This document shows positions 40,592 to 49,049 of a stretch of 54,300 bases of DNA, piece after piece. This DNA is from JBDTMT01 sp033764095. GTDB lineage: Bacteria; Desulfobacterota; Binatia; HRBIN30; CADEER01. The notes beneath the pieces are model-generated. The model was given only the letters and a program-made list of their open reading frames with translations. It ran no database searches and was not told where the DNA came from. Position 1 is the stretch's first letter. Every line of letters begins with the position of its first letter. The stretch covers positions 1-54,300 of the forward strand of contig JANRJF010000023.1 of the NCBI GenBank assembly GCA_033764095.1, written 5' to 3'. Both the position numbers and the translations under genes were made by a program.

Positions 40592-40777
40592 ATGCGGCCC
40601 GCGCGCAAACCTCGACCGACGATCGCCGATCCGGAGCGCTTCCGGCGGCACGCGATTGCGGCCGTGGAGGCCTTCATCGCCGGCGACGGCGCCGACCTGA
40701 TCGGCCACGTCGACCGCGCGATCGCCGCGATGCACGAGGAGCCTCAGCGCAGCCCGCGAGATGTGGTAGACAGCTGA
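40592..40777 (+). CDS. Very small helical protein
   Basis: The 61-residue product starts at ATG 40592, three bases after the previous stop. It is basic at the N-terminus and otherwise one or two helices (FRRHAIAAVEAFIAGDGADL). Function unknown. After it, 40778-40868 contains only the ribosome site AAGGAG before the secreted cassette. Confidence 0.42.
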   Translation: MRPARKPRPTIADPERFRRHAIAAVEAFIAGDGADLIGHVDRAIAAMHEEPQRSPRDVVDS

Positions 40778-40868
40778 ACGAGTTTGACGGGTCCGCCGAC
40801 CGAGCCCGGCCGCTGAGCACACGCGGCTGCGCCGACCGACGCCTGCCCGGACGCACGAAGGAGCGTCT

Positions 40869-41783
40869 ATGTGGCAGCGACAAATCGGGCGGTGGATCTT
40901 CCTGGCGCTGTGCCTCGGCGGCAGCGCGGCGCACGCGCAGTCGGCGTGTAGCGAGTCCCCGACCGGGCAGCAAAACTGCGAGGTCTACGCCGCGCGCGAT
41001 CAGAACCCGCTGAGCCTGGCGAACGTCCTCCGGTCCCGCGCCAACGCCTCCGGCGTCACCATCCCCGCCGCGCCGTCCAACTTCTGCGAGCTGATCGACG
41101 TCGACAACTCCAGCACCGAGGACTGGCAGTTCCGCTGCCACACGCGCTCCGGCTCGGCGCTGACCGTCCACCTGGACGAGCTCGTCACCACCGGCAACAC
41201 CGCGACCCTCACCAACAAGACGTACGACGCCGAGGGCACCGGCAACACCCTCACCACCGTCGAGCGCCGCTGGCTCCGCGCCGCGCAGTGCAACAACGCG
41301 TCGGCGGTCCTGCTCTGGGACACGCCGACCGCGAACGCCGCGGCCGCCGCCTGCGTCACGGGCTCGAACACGCAGAAGGGCGTGCTCGACTTCGACGACA
41401 CCACTGACGAGTCGATCCAGCAGACCGTGCTCCTCCCGACGGACTGGACGGGGGCGATCGATGCGCGGCTCGATTGGCTCGCTGCCGCCACCAGCGGCGC
41501 CGTCGGCTGGTGCGTGCAGCTCGTCTGCGTGGCTGCCGGGGAGACCGACGATCCGGCATTCCCGGCGCAGGCCAGCGGCAACTGCGTGTCGTCCACCGCC
41601 GCGGGCTCCACGCTGCAGACCACCATCGCGACGAAGACAGGGCTGACGGCGACGTCCTGCGCCGCCGGCGAGCTGATGCACGTCCAGGTGAGCCGCGACG
41701 CGAACGGCGGCGCGGTCACCGACGACATGACCGGCGACGCCCGCCTGATCGGCGTCGAGCTCACGTTCCGCCGGGCGCAGTAG
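40869..41783 (+). CDS. Exported tail-fibre-like protein (cassette gene 1)
   Basis: The 304-residue product has a clear Sec signal peptide (GRWIFLALCLGGSAAHA, cleavage before QSA). The C-terminal 110 residues (DWLAAATSGAVGWCVQLVCV, then VSRDANGGAVTDDMTGDARL, then GVELTFRR) resemble the beta-sandwich ending found in many phage fibre or baseplate-associated proteins. Ten cysteines are suited to an oxidising compartment. Phage fibres normally assemble in the cytoplasm, so the signal peptide is unexpected. First of nine exported products. Confidence 0.68.
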   Translation: MWQRQIGRWIFLALCLGGSAAHAQSACSESPTGQQNCEVYAARDQNPLSLANVLRSRANASGVTIPAAPSNFCELIDVDNSSTEDWQFRCHTRSGSALTVHLDELVTTGNTATLTNKTYDAEGTGNTLTTVERRWLRAAQCNNASAVLLWDTPTANAAAAACVTGSNTQKGVLDFDDTTDESIQQTVLLPTDWTGAIDARLDWLAAATSGAVGWCVQLVCVAAGETDDPAFPAQASGNCVSSTAAGSTLQTTIATKTGLTATSCAAGELMHVQVSRDANGGAVTDDMTGDARLIGVELTFRRAQ

Positions 41784-41796
41784 CCGAGAGGGATCG

Positions 41797-42090
41797 ATGC
41801 GGACCATCAGCCTACTGCTCATCGCAACGCTCTGCCTCGGCGCGCCGGCGATCGCCGTGGAGGCGAACCCAACCGGCACGCCGACAGTGGCGACGCCGAC
41901 GCCAGCGGCGACCAGCTCGCCGACCCGTACGCCGGGGCTGCAAGAGCGCGTCGTCGCGTACCAGAACATGGTGGACGAGCTCCGGGACAAGATCTCGCAG
42001 CTCCAGCAGGCGCTCGCCGCCAACCTCGGCGCGCTGGAAGAGGCGCGGCGCAACCTGCCGGCGCCGACGCGCACGGCGCGGGGCTGGTGA
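41797..42090 (+). CDS. Exported coiled-coil protein with TPTP linker (cassette gene 2)
   Basis: The 97-residue product has a signal peptide (ISLLLIATLCLGAPAIA), a Thr/Pro/Ala linker (NPTGTPTVATPTPAATSS), then a coiled coil of about 35 residues (QNMVDELRDKISQLQQALAA). The shape resembles a periplasmic oligomeriser or spanin-like stalk, but there is no lipobox. Its stop overlaps the next start (ATGA-type). Confidence 0.55.
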   Translation: MRTISLLLIATLCLGAPAIAVEANPTGTPTVATPTPAATSSPTRTPGLQERVVAYQNMVDELRDKISQLQQALAANLGALEEARRNLPAPTRTARGW

Positions 42091-42554
42091 TGCGGCGCCG
42101 CGTGCACATCGTCGCCGTGCTCGTCGCGCTGCTGGCCGCGCCAACCGCGCAGGCTGCGCAGTCCTACACGGCGGTCAACGAAGGCAGCCAAACCAAGCTC
42201 GCTACCGAGACACGCAACCAGGGCGGCGACACCGTTCATGAGGAAGTGGTGGTCACCGGCTTCTCGCTGACCACGACCAAGACGGCAGCGCCCTTCACCG
42301 CGACCGGGTCGAGCGCCGCCATCCTCGGCAGCGCGACGCCGTGCCGCGGCTTCCAGATTCAGGCGAGCCCCGACAACGCCGGCCCGATCTGGATCCGGCG
42401 CCAGTCCGGCGCGACCACCTCGAACAGCTGGCCGATCTTCCCGGGCGGCATCTACCAGGACGCCGCGCCGAACAGCCTCGACTGCGCCGACCTCTACGTC
42501 ATCCAAGGCAGCGGCTGCTCGAGCGACTGCGTCGGCTGGATCGCGACGCACTGA
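42090..42554 (+). CDS. Exported protein (cassette gene 3)
   Basis: The 154-residue product starts at ATG 42090 (GTG at 42087 is alternative). The signal peptide ends LLAAPTAQA. The mature part is beta-rich, with GSQTKLATETRNQGGDTVHE and two Cys pairs near the C-terminus (GSGCSSDCVGW). The phrase on absence of mean shift and ATPCRGFQIQA-type strands recurs in phage structural proteins. Likely an appendage or coat component acting outside the cytoplasm; this is inference. Confidence 0.58.
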   Translation: MRRRVHIVAVLVALLAAPTAQAAQSYTAVNEGSQTKLATETRNQGGDTVHEEVVVTGFSLTTTKTAAPFTATGSSAAILGSATPCRGFQIQASPDNAGPIWIRRQSGATTSNSWPIFPGGIYQDAAPNSLDCADLYVIQGSGCSSDCVGWIATH

Positions 42555-42556
42555 CC

Positions 42557-43018
42557 ATGCGCCGGCTCGCCCTGCTTCTGCTCCTCGCCGCGGCGCCGGC
42601 GCTCGGCCAGGGCGTCAACAGCGCTTCGGCACCGAAGCCGCGCATCCTCGGCGGTGGCCCGGTGACACCGATCACCGGCGGCAACGCGCTGTACCTGCAG
42701 GTGGGCGGCTCGGACATCTCCGGGGACGTCAACGACGTTGCGACGCCGCTGCCGGCTGGCCGCGCGCGCCGTCTGCGCTGCTCGGTGTCGGTGGCACCGG
42801 GCAGCGGGAAGTCCGTCACGCTGACGCTGCAGACCGGCGTGTGCGGCACCGCGCTCGCGGACTCGGCGCTCACCTGCACCACCAGCAACACCAGCACGAC
42901 CAGCAACGACTCCACCAACACGGTGTCGGTACCCGCCGGCACCTGCGTCGCCGTGAAGGCGACCTATTCGAGCGGGGCGGCCACGAGCATGCCCCGCTTC
43001 AGCCTCGAGTTCGGGTGA
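42557..43018 (+). CDS. Exported beta-rich protein (cassette gene 4)
   Basis: The 153-residue product starts at ATG 42557 and has a signal peptide ending APALG. The C-terminal domain (residues about 65-150) has LRCSVSVAPGSGKSVTLTLQ, then GVCG, then VSVPAGTCVAVKATYSSG. It is clearly related to the C-terminal domains of the next gene and, more weakly, of cassette gene 6. A palindromic repeat encodes SASAPKP near the N-terminus of the mature protein. Confidence 0.6.
   Translation: MRRLALLLLLAAAPALGQGVNSASAPKPRILGGGPVTPITGGNALYLQVGGSDISGDVNDVATPLPAGRARRLRCSVSVAPGSGKSVTLTLQTGVCGTALADSALTCTTSNTSTTSNDSTNTVSVPAGTCVAVKATYSSGAATSMPRFSLEFG
42621..42640. repeat. 20-nt palindromic repeat, copy D
   Basis: GCGCTTCGGCACCGAAGCCG, near the start of cassette gene 4, encoding SASAPKP. 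It matches copies B and C in both DNA and the encoded SxPK segment. Confidence 0.45.
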
Positions 43019-43029
43019 GGAGGAATGCC

Positions 43030-43815
43030 ATGAAGCTGCGGTATCTAGTGGCGGCGCTCGCCGCGGTGTGGATCGCGTCGTCGGTGGCCTGGGCGCTCAG
43101 CGCCGGCACCAACATCAGCCTGCTGAACGGCCAGATCGCCGTGACTGGCCCCCCGTCGGCGACGTCGCTGACCACGAACGGCGTCGTGCTCGGTGCTGGT
43201 ACCGGCGCGGTCACCGCGACGGGCGCCTGCACCACGGCAAACACGGTCCTGCGCGGCGGCTCGCCGCCGTCGTGCGGCGCGCTGGTGGACGCTGACGTTC
43301 CGAACACGATCACCGTCGATCTCTCGACTGCGGCGACCGCGCTGGCGGCCAACGGCAGCAACTGCCCCGCCGGCAGCTACGCGACCGGTGTCGATGCCTC
43401 CGGCGCCGCCGAAGGCTGCACCGCCGTCCCTGTTCCCTTTCTCTCCGGGACCTCGATCACCGACCTGACCACCAGCCAGACGATCTATATGGGCGGGGGC
43501 ACGGCGGACACGACCGAGGGGCGCGCAAGCATTCAGGTCCCGGCCGGCACTTGGGGCAACCTCCGGTGTCGGCAGACCGCAGCCGCGGGAGCGAGTAACA
43601 ACGTCTCCTGTACGGTGCGCAAGGGCGCCTGCGGTTCGGAGGCGGACGCCACGGTTACGTGCTCGATCACCGGCGGCGCGTCGGCGGCGACCTGCAGCGA
43701 CACCTCGAACACCACGACGACGACGGCCGGGCAGTGCCTCAACATCAAAGCCGTGACGCCGGCAGCGCTCAGCAACAATCAGTACATCATCTGGACGCTC
43801 GAGAAGCTGGGCTGA
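43030..43815 (+). CDS. Exported fibre-like protein (cassette gene 5)
   Basis: The 261-residue product starts at ATG 43030 after GGAGGA and has a signal peptide ending SSVAWA. Residues 25-130 are Thr/Gly/Ala-rich and read like a phage fibre shaft (TNGVVLGAGTGAVTATGACT, ADVPNTITVDLS). Residues about 170-261 repeat the domain of gene 4: LRCRQTAAAGASNN, GACGSEAD, AGQCLNIKA. The shaft-plus-head layout with a signal peptide supports an exported adhesin-like appendage. Confidence 0.62.
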   Translation: MKLRYLVAALAAVWIASSVAWALSAGTNISLLNGQIAVTGPPSATSLTTNGVVLGAGTGAVTATGACTTANTVLRGGSPPSCGALVDADVPNTITVDLSTAATALAANGSNCPAGSYATGVDASGAAEGCTAVPVPFLSGTSITDLTTSQTIYMGGGTADTTEGRASIQVPAGTWGNLRCRQTAAAGASNNVSCTVRKGACGSEADATVTCSITGGASAATCSDTSNTTTTTAGQCLNIKAVTPAALSNNQYIIWTLEKLG

Positions 43816-43818
43816 GCC

Positions 43819-45489
43819 ATGCGGGCCGCACTCCTTCTCGCGGCGCTCGCGCTCGTGTCGACGCCTGCGCTGGCAATCCAGCCTGGTGCCTCCGGGTCGA
43901 TCCGCCTGCAGAACGGCGCTGTCGACGTGATCAGCGTCGACGGCGGCGACTCGGCCAGCGGCACGACGCGCGCCGCCAACCGGCCGAGCGTCCAGCTGCG
44001 CGGTGCGGACACGCCGGCCGCGCAAACGGACGGCCTCGTGCGCGAGGTCATCGTCGACGACTTCGGCGTGATGTTCGTCTGCCTCGGCGGATCCTGCAAC
44101 GCGTCTGGATGGACCCGCGTCCAGAATTGGGCGCTGATGGGCGGCACGCTGGGCAACTCGCAGCAGGTGCCGTGGGGCGACGTCGGCGTGGCGCGCGCCG
44201 CCGCCGGCGTCCTATCCATCACCAACGCCTCGAGCGGCCGCGGCGATCTCGAGGTGCTAGACCTCGACACCCAGGCCGTCAGTGTCGCCGACAACGGCAC
44301 CGGCACGGCAGCGACGTTCAACCTGGATCCGCAGAAGTCCTACATCGAGATCACCTGCAGCGACGCGAACGGCTGCACCGGGACGATGCAGGAGACGAGC
44401 GCGCGCGAAGGCCGCGTGGCCGTGATCCGCAACGTCAGCAGCAACACCATCACCTTCGCTGACGTCACCAACGTCCTGACGCTGAACCCGTCGCCGTGGC
44501 TGCTGGGCGCGAACCTCGGCCTGGCAATAACCTACGACGGCGGCATCTGGCGCTCGCAGGGCAACGAGCTACGCATCCGCGAGGGATCGACCGAGAAGGG
44601 CGCCAATGGCGGCCTGACGTTCACCGCGGCGGACTTCGACGCCACCTGCACGTCGGGCGACTGCACGGTCGCGCTCGACGGCAGCGTGACGCGCCTCGGC
44701 AACTCGATCAGCAAGAGCGAGACGACGGGCGCGGAGTTCGTCTTCACCGACCAGGCGAACACCTACACTGCCGGGCCGCAGAAGCTCAACGACAACGTCG
44801 AGCAGCAGTTCGGCGACGCCGGCGACGCGGGCATCAAGTACGACGGCACCGACTTGATCGTCGACCCCGACAAGGTGGGCTCGGGCTCCCTCGACATGCA
44901 GGGGCCGTTCAAGGTGCCGCGCGGCACCAGTACGGCGCCGACGACGTCGGGCAAGCTCTACTTCGACACCGACGGCGCCAGCGTCGCACTCGCGCAGCCG
45001 TGCATCGGCGACGGCACGACGTGCGTGCCGGTCCGCCAGTGTTTCAGCCTGGGCGTCGCCAACATCTTCAACCAGGCGGTCAATTCGACCGTCTATGCCA
45101 ACTTCGGCAGCATCGGCAGCTCGGCGTTCATCAACCAGCATTGGGCGGTGCTGCCGGTCGACGTCAAGCTCACCAACCTCGTCTGCTGGTCGATCCTGGA
45201 TCCGGCGAACACCAACAGCCTCACGTACACCGTCCAGACGGGCGCGAGCTGCACGGGCGGCGGCGACGGATCGAACGGCGCGACCTGCACCTGGAGCGAC
45301 ACGTCCCTGAGCGTGTCCAAGAGCGGCACCGCGGCGAGCAACGAGTGGGGGCAGTACGGCCCCGACACCGATGCGGTCTCGATCAGCGCCGGGGTGCCCT
45401 TCCTCCTGAAGTCGGTCTACGGCGGCTCGACCGGCAACGCGCACTACGCGCGCTGCACCGTGATCGCCTGCCCGACCACGATTCAGTGA
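43819..45489 (+). CDS. Exported long tail-fibre-like protein (cassette gene 6)
   Basis: The 556-residue product starts at ATG 43819, three bases after gene 5, with signal peptide LLLAALALVSTPALA. Low-complexity beta shaft regions follow. The segment QQFGDAGDAGIKYDGTDLIV near residue 335 is a phrase I associate with phage fibre proteins. The C-terminal 130 residues (TNLVCWSILDPANTNS, TVQTGASCTGGG) resemble the gene 4/5 head domain. Its stop overlaps the SGNH gene start. Probably a receptor-binding or surface fibre; the export signal is the oddity. Confidence 0.65.
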   Translation: MRAALLLAALALVSTPALAIQPGASGSIRLQNGAVDVISVDGGDSASGTTRAANRPSVQLRGADTPAAQTDGLVREVIVDDFGVMFVCLGGSCNASGWTRVQNWALMGGTLGNSQQVPWGDVGVARAAAGVLSITNASSGRGDLEVLDLDTQAVSVADNGTGTAATFNLDPQKSYIEITCSDANGCTGTMQETSAREGRVAVIRNVSSNTITFADVTNVLTLNPSPWLLGANLGLAITYDGGIWRSQGNELRIREGSTEKGANGGLTFTAADFDATCTSGDCTVALDGSVTRLGNSISKSETTGAEFVFTDQANTYTAGPQKLNDNVEQQFGDAGDAGIKYDGTDLIVDPDKVGSGSLDMQGPFKVPRGTSTAPTTSGKLYFDTDGASVALAQPCIGDGTTCVPVRQCFSLGVANIFNQAVNSTVYANFGSIGSSAFINQHWAVLPVDVKLTNLVCWSILDPANTNSLTYTVQTGASCTGGGDGSNGATCTWSDTSLSVSKSGTAASNEWGQYGPDTDAVSISAGVPFLLKSVYGGSTGNAHYARCTVIACPTTIQ

Positions 45490-48236
45490 TGCGCCGCTGG
45501 TGCCTCGCCCTGGCGCTGGTGGTCGCGAGCGCGGCGGGCGCCGAGACGTCGGTCACCGCGCCCGCCTTCCTGACCGGTTTCGGCGAGGGCGTGCTCTCGT
45601 CGCAGATCTGGACGACCGGCGCGGGTACGCCGGCGGTGTCGTGGTCGGGCACCACCTCCCATTGGGGGCTCGACCTGAACCCGGCTGACGGCGCCGCCGA
45701 GTGGATCTACGCGAGCGCCAGTGACGCCGATCAGAAGCACGTCGTCACCCTCGACGTGCGCCTCACGACGGTGCCGGCGTTCGGCTGCCGTACGGTCGCG
45801 CCCTTCGTGCAGGTGTGCGACGTTGTGAACGAGCGCGTGCTCGGCGGCGCGGCGCTGTCGACCAACGCCAAGCAGTGCTTCGTCACCGTCGGCAGCGATC
45901 GGAAGCTGCGCCTGTACTTCAACGACGCCGACAAGGAGTGCACGGCCAACTCGCTGTACAAGTACACCGAGTGCGCGACCGACGCCGAGTGCCCGGTCGA
46001 CACCGGCGGGAACCCCGGCGAGTCGGCGTGCGCCGAGTCCGTCTTTGCCAAGTCGGACAAGCTCTCGCTCAGCACCAACCACCGCCTGGCGATCATCACC
46101 GACAACGATCCGGCCGGCGCGCGGCCGTACGACGCCAAGTGCACGCTCTACGTCGACGGTATCCAGCGCGGCTCGAAAACGCGGCGCGAGGGCGTCTGCT
46201 CGGGCGGCACGTTCAACGGGAAGGCGTGCGGGGCTGACTCCGACTGCGGCGGCGGCACCTGCGGCGCCTCTGGCGTCTTCGGTACGCCGGCACGGCTGAT
46301 CCTCGGGGACAGCCAGACGACCGGCGCGAAGGCGGCCGACATCCGCTACGAGGGCGCGGCGCTCTGGACCAACATCGCCGACACCGCGCCGCTCTACAGC
46401 AAGATCGTCCACCTCTGGCCGAATGCGAACAGCGTCGAAGCCTGGACGGTCCATCAGGGCTGCGGCGGTGCCGGCAACCACTGGAACTGCGTCAAAGATC
46501 CGACCGGCGGGAACCCCGTCGATGGGGACACCACCGCGCTCTACTCCAACACGACGAGCGAAACGGACATCTACGCGCTGACCGACTACGCGCTCGGGAC
46601 CGGCGAGACGGCGCTCGCGGCCGCGGCGAAGCTGACCGGGCGCGAGGTGAACGACAACGCCAACACCGGCAAGAACGTCGTCTTCGGGCTCCGCGACAGC
46701 GGCAGCAACGAGGTGCTGAGCGGCACCGTCGACTTCTCCAGCTACGGCGACGTCAACTACGCGACCCTGCAAGCCGCGCCCACCAATGTGCCGAGCGCCT
46801 CCGGTTCGTGGGCGATCAACGGCATCCGCGGCGTGCTGCGCTACACCGGCACGGGCGGCACCTCGTCCGACCGCGTGCGGGCCACCAGCCTCGCGGTCGA
46901 TCTGTGTGTCGGGCTGCAGCTGCCGGCGGTCCCGAACGTGCTGCCGGCGGGCGCCGACGGGCAAAAGACAGTTGCGATCCTCGGGGACTCGCAGATGAAC
47001 GACCCCGAGCTCATGGAGGCGCTGCAGGCGCTGCTCGAGGAGCCGGCGAACGTCCTGCGCTGCAGTTACGGCGGCCGCACGACGACAGACCTCTACGAAG
47101 CCTTACCCTACCTGCTGGAGGGTCTCACCACGACGCGCTGCATCGGCGGCGCCAACGTCGGCCTCACCTGCTCAACCGCGTTCGACTGCCCCGGCAGCCG
47201 CTGCTCGCAGATGGCGTGCACCGTCGAACGCGGCGCCAGCGCCCCGGTCGACGTGGCGGTGATGCTGATCGGCGCGAACGATTTTTCCGGCCTGCAGCAG
47301 CAGCAACCGGATGGGGTGTGCTTCCAGCGCGGGTGCATCGGTGGCGCCAACGCCGGCCTGGTGTGCCAGGTCGACAGCGAGTGCCCTGGGGGCACCTGCA
47401 CCGACTTCGCCGGCCCGCAGCAGGGCTCGGACTGCGGCATCCCGAGCGGGTTTAAGGCCGAGGGCACTGGCAGCTGGGTCTCGCAGTCCTACTGCGCATA
47501 CGGGACGGGCATCGGCGCGTGCTGCACCACGACCTGCGGCGGCTCGAGCGCGTCATGCACGGGCTCGACGGCGCAGAAGTGCGTGGGGGGCACGACGCCC
47601 AACTATCCGTGCACCAGCGACGCGAATTGCTCTGGCGGCGGCACCTGCAGCGGCTGGTGGGGGCCCGTCGACGGAACGACCGACATCACCGACAAGACGT
47701 GGGGGCCAGGCCCCTGCGTGTCGGGCTCGAACGTCTCGCCGGACTGCCCGCGCGGCCTGTGCGTTAGCGCGGTGAGCACGGCGTACATTGCGAAGCTCTT
47801 TCAGGGGATGGTCGACATCGCCATTTCCAAGAGCGCCAAGCTCGTGTTTCTCGGCAGCCCCGACCCCTGCCAGGACTTCACCACCAAGCAGTGCATCGGC
47901 GGTTCGGCCCACACGGCGAGCTGTACGAGCGACGCCAACTGTGCCGGAGGCGGGCATTGCGCCAGGGCCGGGGCGATCCGGATCTGGAACAATCAGACCG
48001 ACCGCTACCGGTGGCTGAACAAGTTTCTGCGCGACCTCGCGGCCGAGACCGGGAACGGCTTCTTCGATCTCGGCGGCTATCTCTATCGGATGAGCAGCGC
48101 GCGCGAGCAGTTCGACGAGAACTACCGGGACTGCATCCACTTCTCGACGCTCGGGCAGGAACGCGGAGCTGACGGCATCGAGGCGTGCCTCGAAGAGGAC
48201 GGAGCGGTGCCCGAGAACCTCTGCGGGAACCTGTGA
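45489..48236 (+). CDS. Exported SGNH hydrolase with interleaved cysteine modules (cassette gene 7)
   Basis: The 915-residue product starts at ATG 45489 (TGATG overlap) with signal peptide LALALVVASAAGA. Order: LamG-like lectin region (about 20-260), a fibre-type domain (about 280-460; HLWPNANSVEAWTVHQG), then an SGNH/GDSL domain with block I G499-D-S501, Gly528-529, Asn597 in IGANDFSG and D881-x-x-H884 (DCIHFS). Five cysteine modules of the form CxGGx5-7Cx5CxGGxC lie at 237-258, 551-572, 616-637, 698-720 and 802-824, four of them between catalytic blocks. It could deacylate surface polysaccharide; the substrate is unknown. Confidence 0.75.
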   Translation: MRRWCLALALVVASAAGAETSVTAPAFLTGFGEGVLSSQIWTTGAGTPAVSWSGTTSHWGLDLNPADGAAEWIYASASDADQKHVVTLDVRLTTVPAFGCRTVAPFVQVCDVVNERVLGGAALSTNAKQCFVTVGSDRKLRLYFNDADKECTANSLYKYTECATDAECPVDTGGNPGESACAESVFAKSDKLSLSTNHRLAIITDNDPAGARPYDAKCTLYVDGIQRGSKTRREGVCSGGTFNGKACGADSDCGGGTCGASGVFGTPARLILGDSQTTGAKAADIRYEGAALWTNIADTAPLYSKIVHLWPNANSVEAWTVHQGCGGAGNHWNCVKDPTGGNPVDGDTTALYSNTTSETDIYALTDYALGTGETALAAAAKLTGREVNDNANTGKNVVFGLRDSGSNEVLSGTVDFSSYGDVNYATLQAAPTNVPSASGSWAINGIRGVLRYTGTGGTSSDRVRATSLAVDLCVGLQLPAVPNVLPAGADGQKTVAILGDSQMNDPELMEALQALLEEPANVLRCSYGGRTTTDLYEALPYLLEGLTTTRCIGGANVGLTCSTAFDCPGSRCSQMACTVERGASAPVDVAVMLIGANDFSGLQQQQPDGVCFQRGCIGGANAGLVCQVDSECPGGTCTDFAGPQQGSDCGIPSGFKAEGTGSWVSQSYCAYGTGIGACCTTTCGGSSASCTGSTAQKCVGGTTPNYPCTSDANCSGGGTCSGWWGPVDGTTDITDKTWGPGPCVSGSNVSPDCPRGLCVSAVSTAYIAKLFQGMVDIAISKSAKLVFLGSPDPCQDFTTKQCIGGSAHTASCTSDANCAGGGHCARAGAIRIWNNQTDRYRWLNKFLRDLAAETGNGFFDLGGYLYRMSSAREQFDENYRDCIHFSTLGQERGADGIEACLEEDGAVPENLCGNL

Positions 48237-48245
48237 GGAGCCTGC

Positions 48246-49049
48246 GTGTGGCGTTGGACAAACCTACCGCGGCTGATCCTGGGGCTGCTGCTCATCTCGG
48301 CGCTGGCGGCGCGCCCGAGCGCGGGCCTGTTGCGGCCGCTGCTGCATGGACCGACCGCGACGCCGACCGACACGCCGCTGCCAGGCTCGACGGCGACCAG
48401 CACCGCCACGATCACTGGCACCGCGACGCTGACATTCACCGCCACGGCGACGCCGACGCCGGAGGACACGGCGACCAGGACGCCAACCGCGACGGCAACG
48501 GCCACCAGCACGGCCACCGCCACCAGGACGGCGACGGCGACCCAGACGGCGACCAGCACGGGCACGCCGACGGCGACCGCCAGCGCCACGCCGAGCGCCA
48601 CGCCCACCGCGACGGCGACGCCGACCACCACGGCGACCGTCACCGCGACCGCGACTGTCACCGCAACGCCGTCGCGCACGCACACCCCGACGGCCACCGG
48701 CACCGACACGCAGACGCCAACGATCACCCCGACGGCGATCGCTTCGCCGACCAACACGGCCACCGCGACCGGCACGCCGACGCGCACCGAGACCTGGACG
48801 CTGACGCCGTCACGAACCGCCACCGACACGCGCACCCCAACCGCCACCCCGACGCGCACCGGCACCCGCACCGCGACGCCGATGAGCTCGGCGACTGCGA
48901 CCGGCACGGTGACAGCGACCGCGACGGTGACGCCGACGATCGGGCCCGACGACGTCCAGGCGACCACCGCCTGGCGGCCCGGAGGACCGGCGAGCCTGCT
49001 GGTCGACCTGTTGCAGGCGACCTCCGGACAGATCGAGGACGTGCCATGA
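48246..49049 (+). CDS. Exported Thr/Ala/Pro-repeat protein (cassette gene 8)
   Basis: The 267-residue product starts at GTG 48246. A hydrophobic N-terminus (LPRLILGLLLISALAA) is followed by about 195 residues of near-continuous T-A-T-x-T and TPTxTP repeats, then a short folded C-terminus (AWRPGGPASLLVDLLQAT). It has no cysteine. It looks like an extended, mucin-like stalk or spacer, perhaps glycosylated. The repetitive DNA keeps other frames open, but only this frame has an export signal, a ribosome site and proper coupling to the next gene. Confidence 0.62.
   Translation: MWRWTNLPRLILGLLLISALAARPSAGLLRPLLHGPTATPTDTPLPGSTATSTATITGTATLTFTATATPTPEDTATRTPTATATATSTATATRTATATQTATSTGTPTATASATPSATPTATATPTTTATVTATATVTATPSRTHTPTATGTDTQTPTITPTAIASPTNTATATGTPTRTETWTLTPSRTATDTRTPTATPTRTGTRTATPMSSATATGTVTATATVTPTIGPDDVQATTAWRPGGPASLLVDLLQATSGQIEDVP

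Noticed and set aside
41797..42090. Cassette gene 2 considered as an outer spanin (Rz1)
   Set aside because: It has a proline-rich linker but no lipobox cysteine and no partner inner spanin overlapping it.
44496..45488. N-terminal extension of the SGNH hydrolase frame
   Set aside because: It overlaps the fibre-like gene and is Arg-rich shadow sequence. ATG 45489 yields a clean signal peptide.
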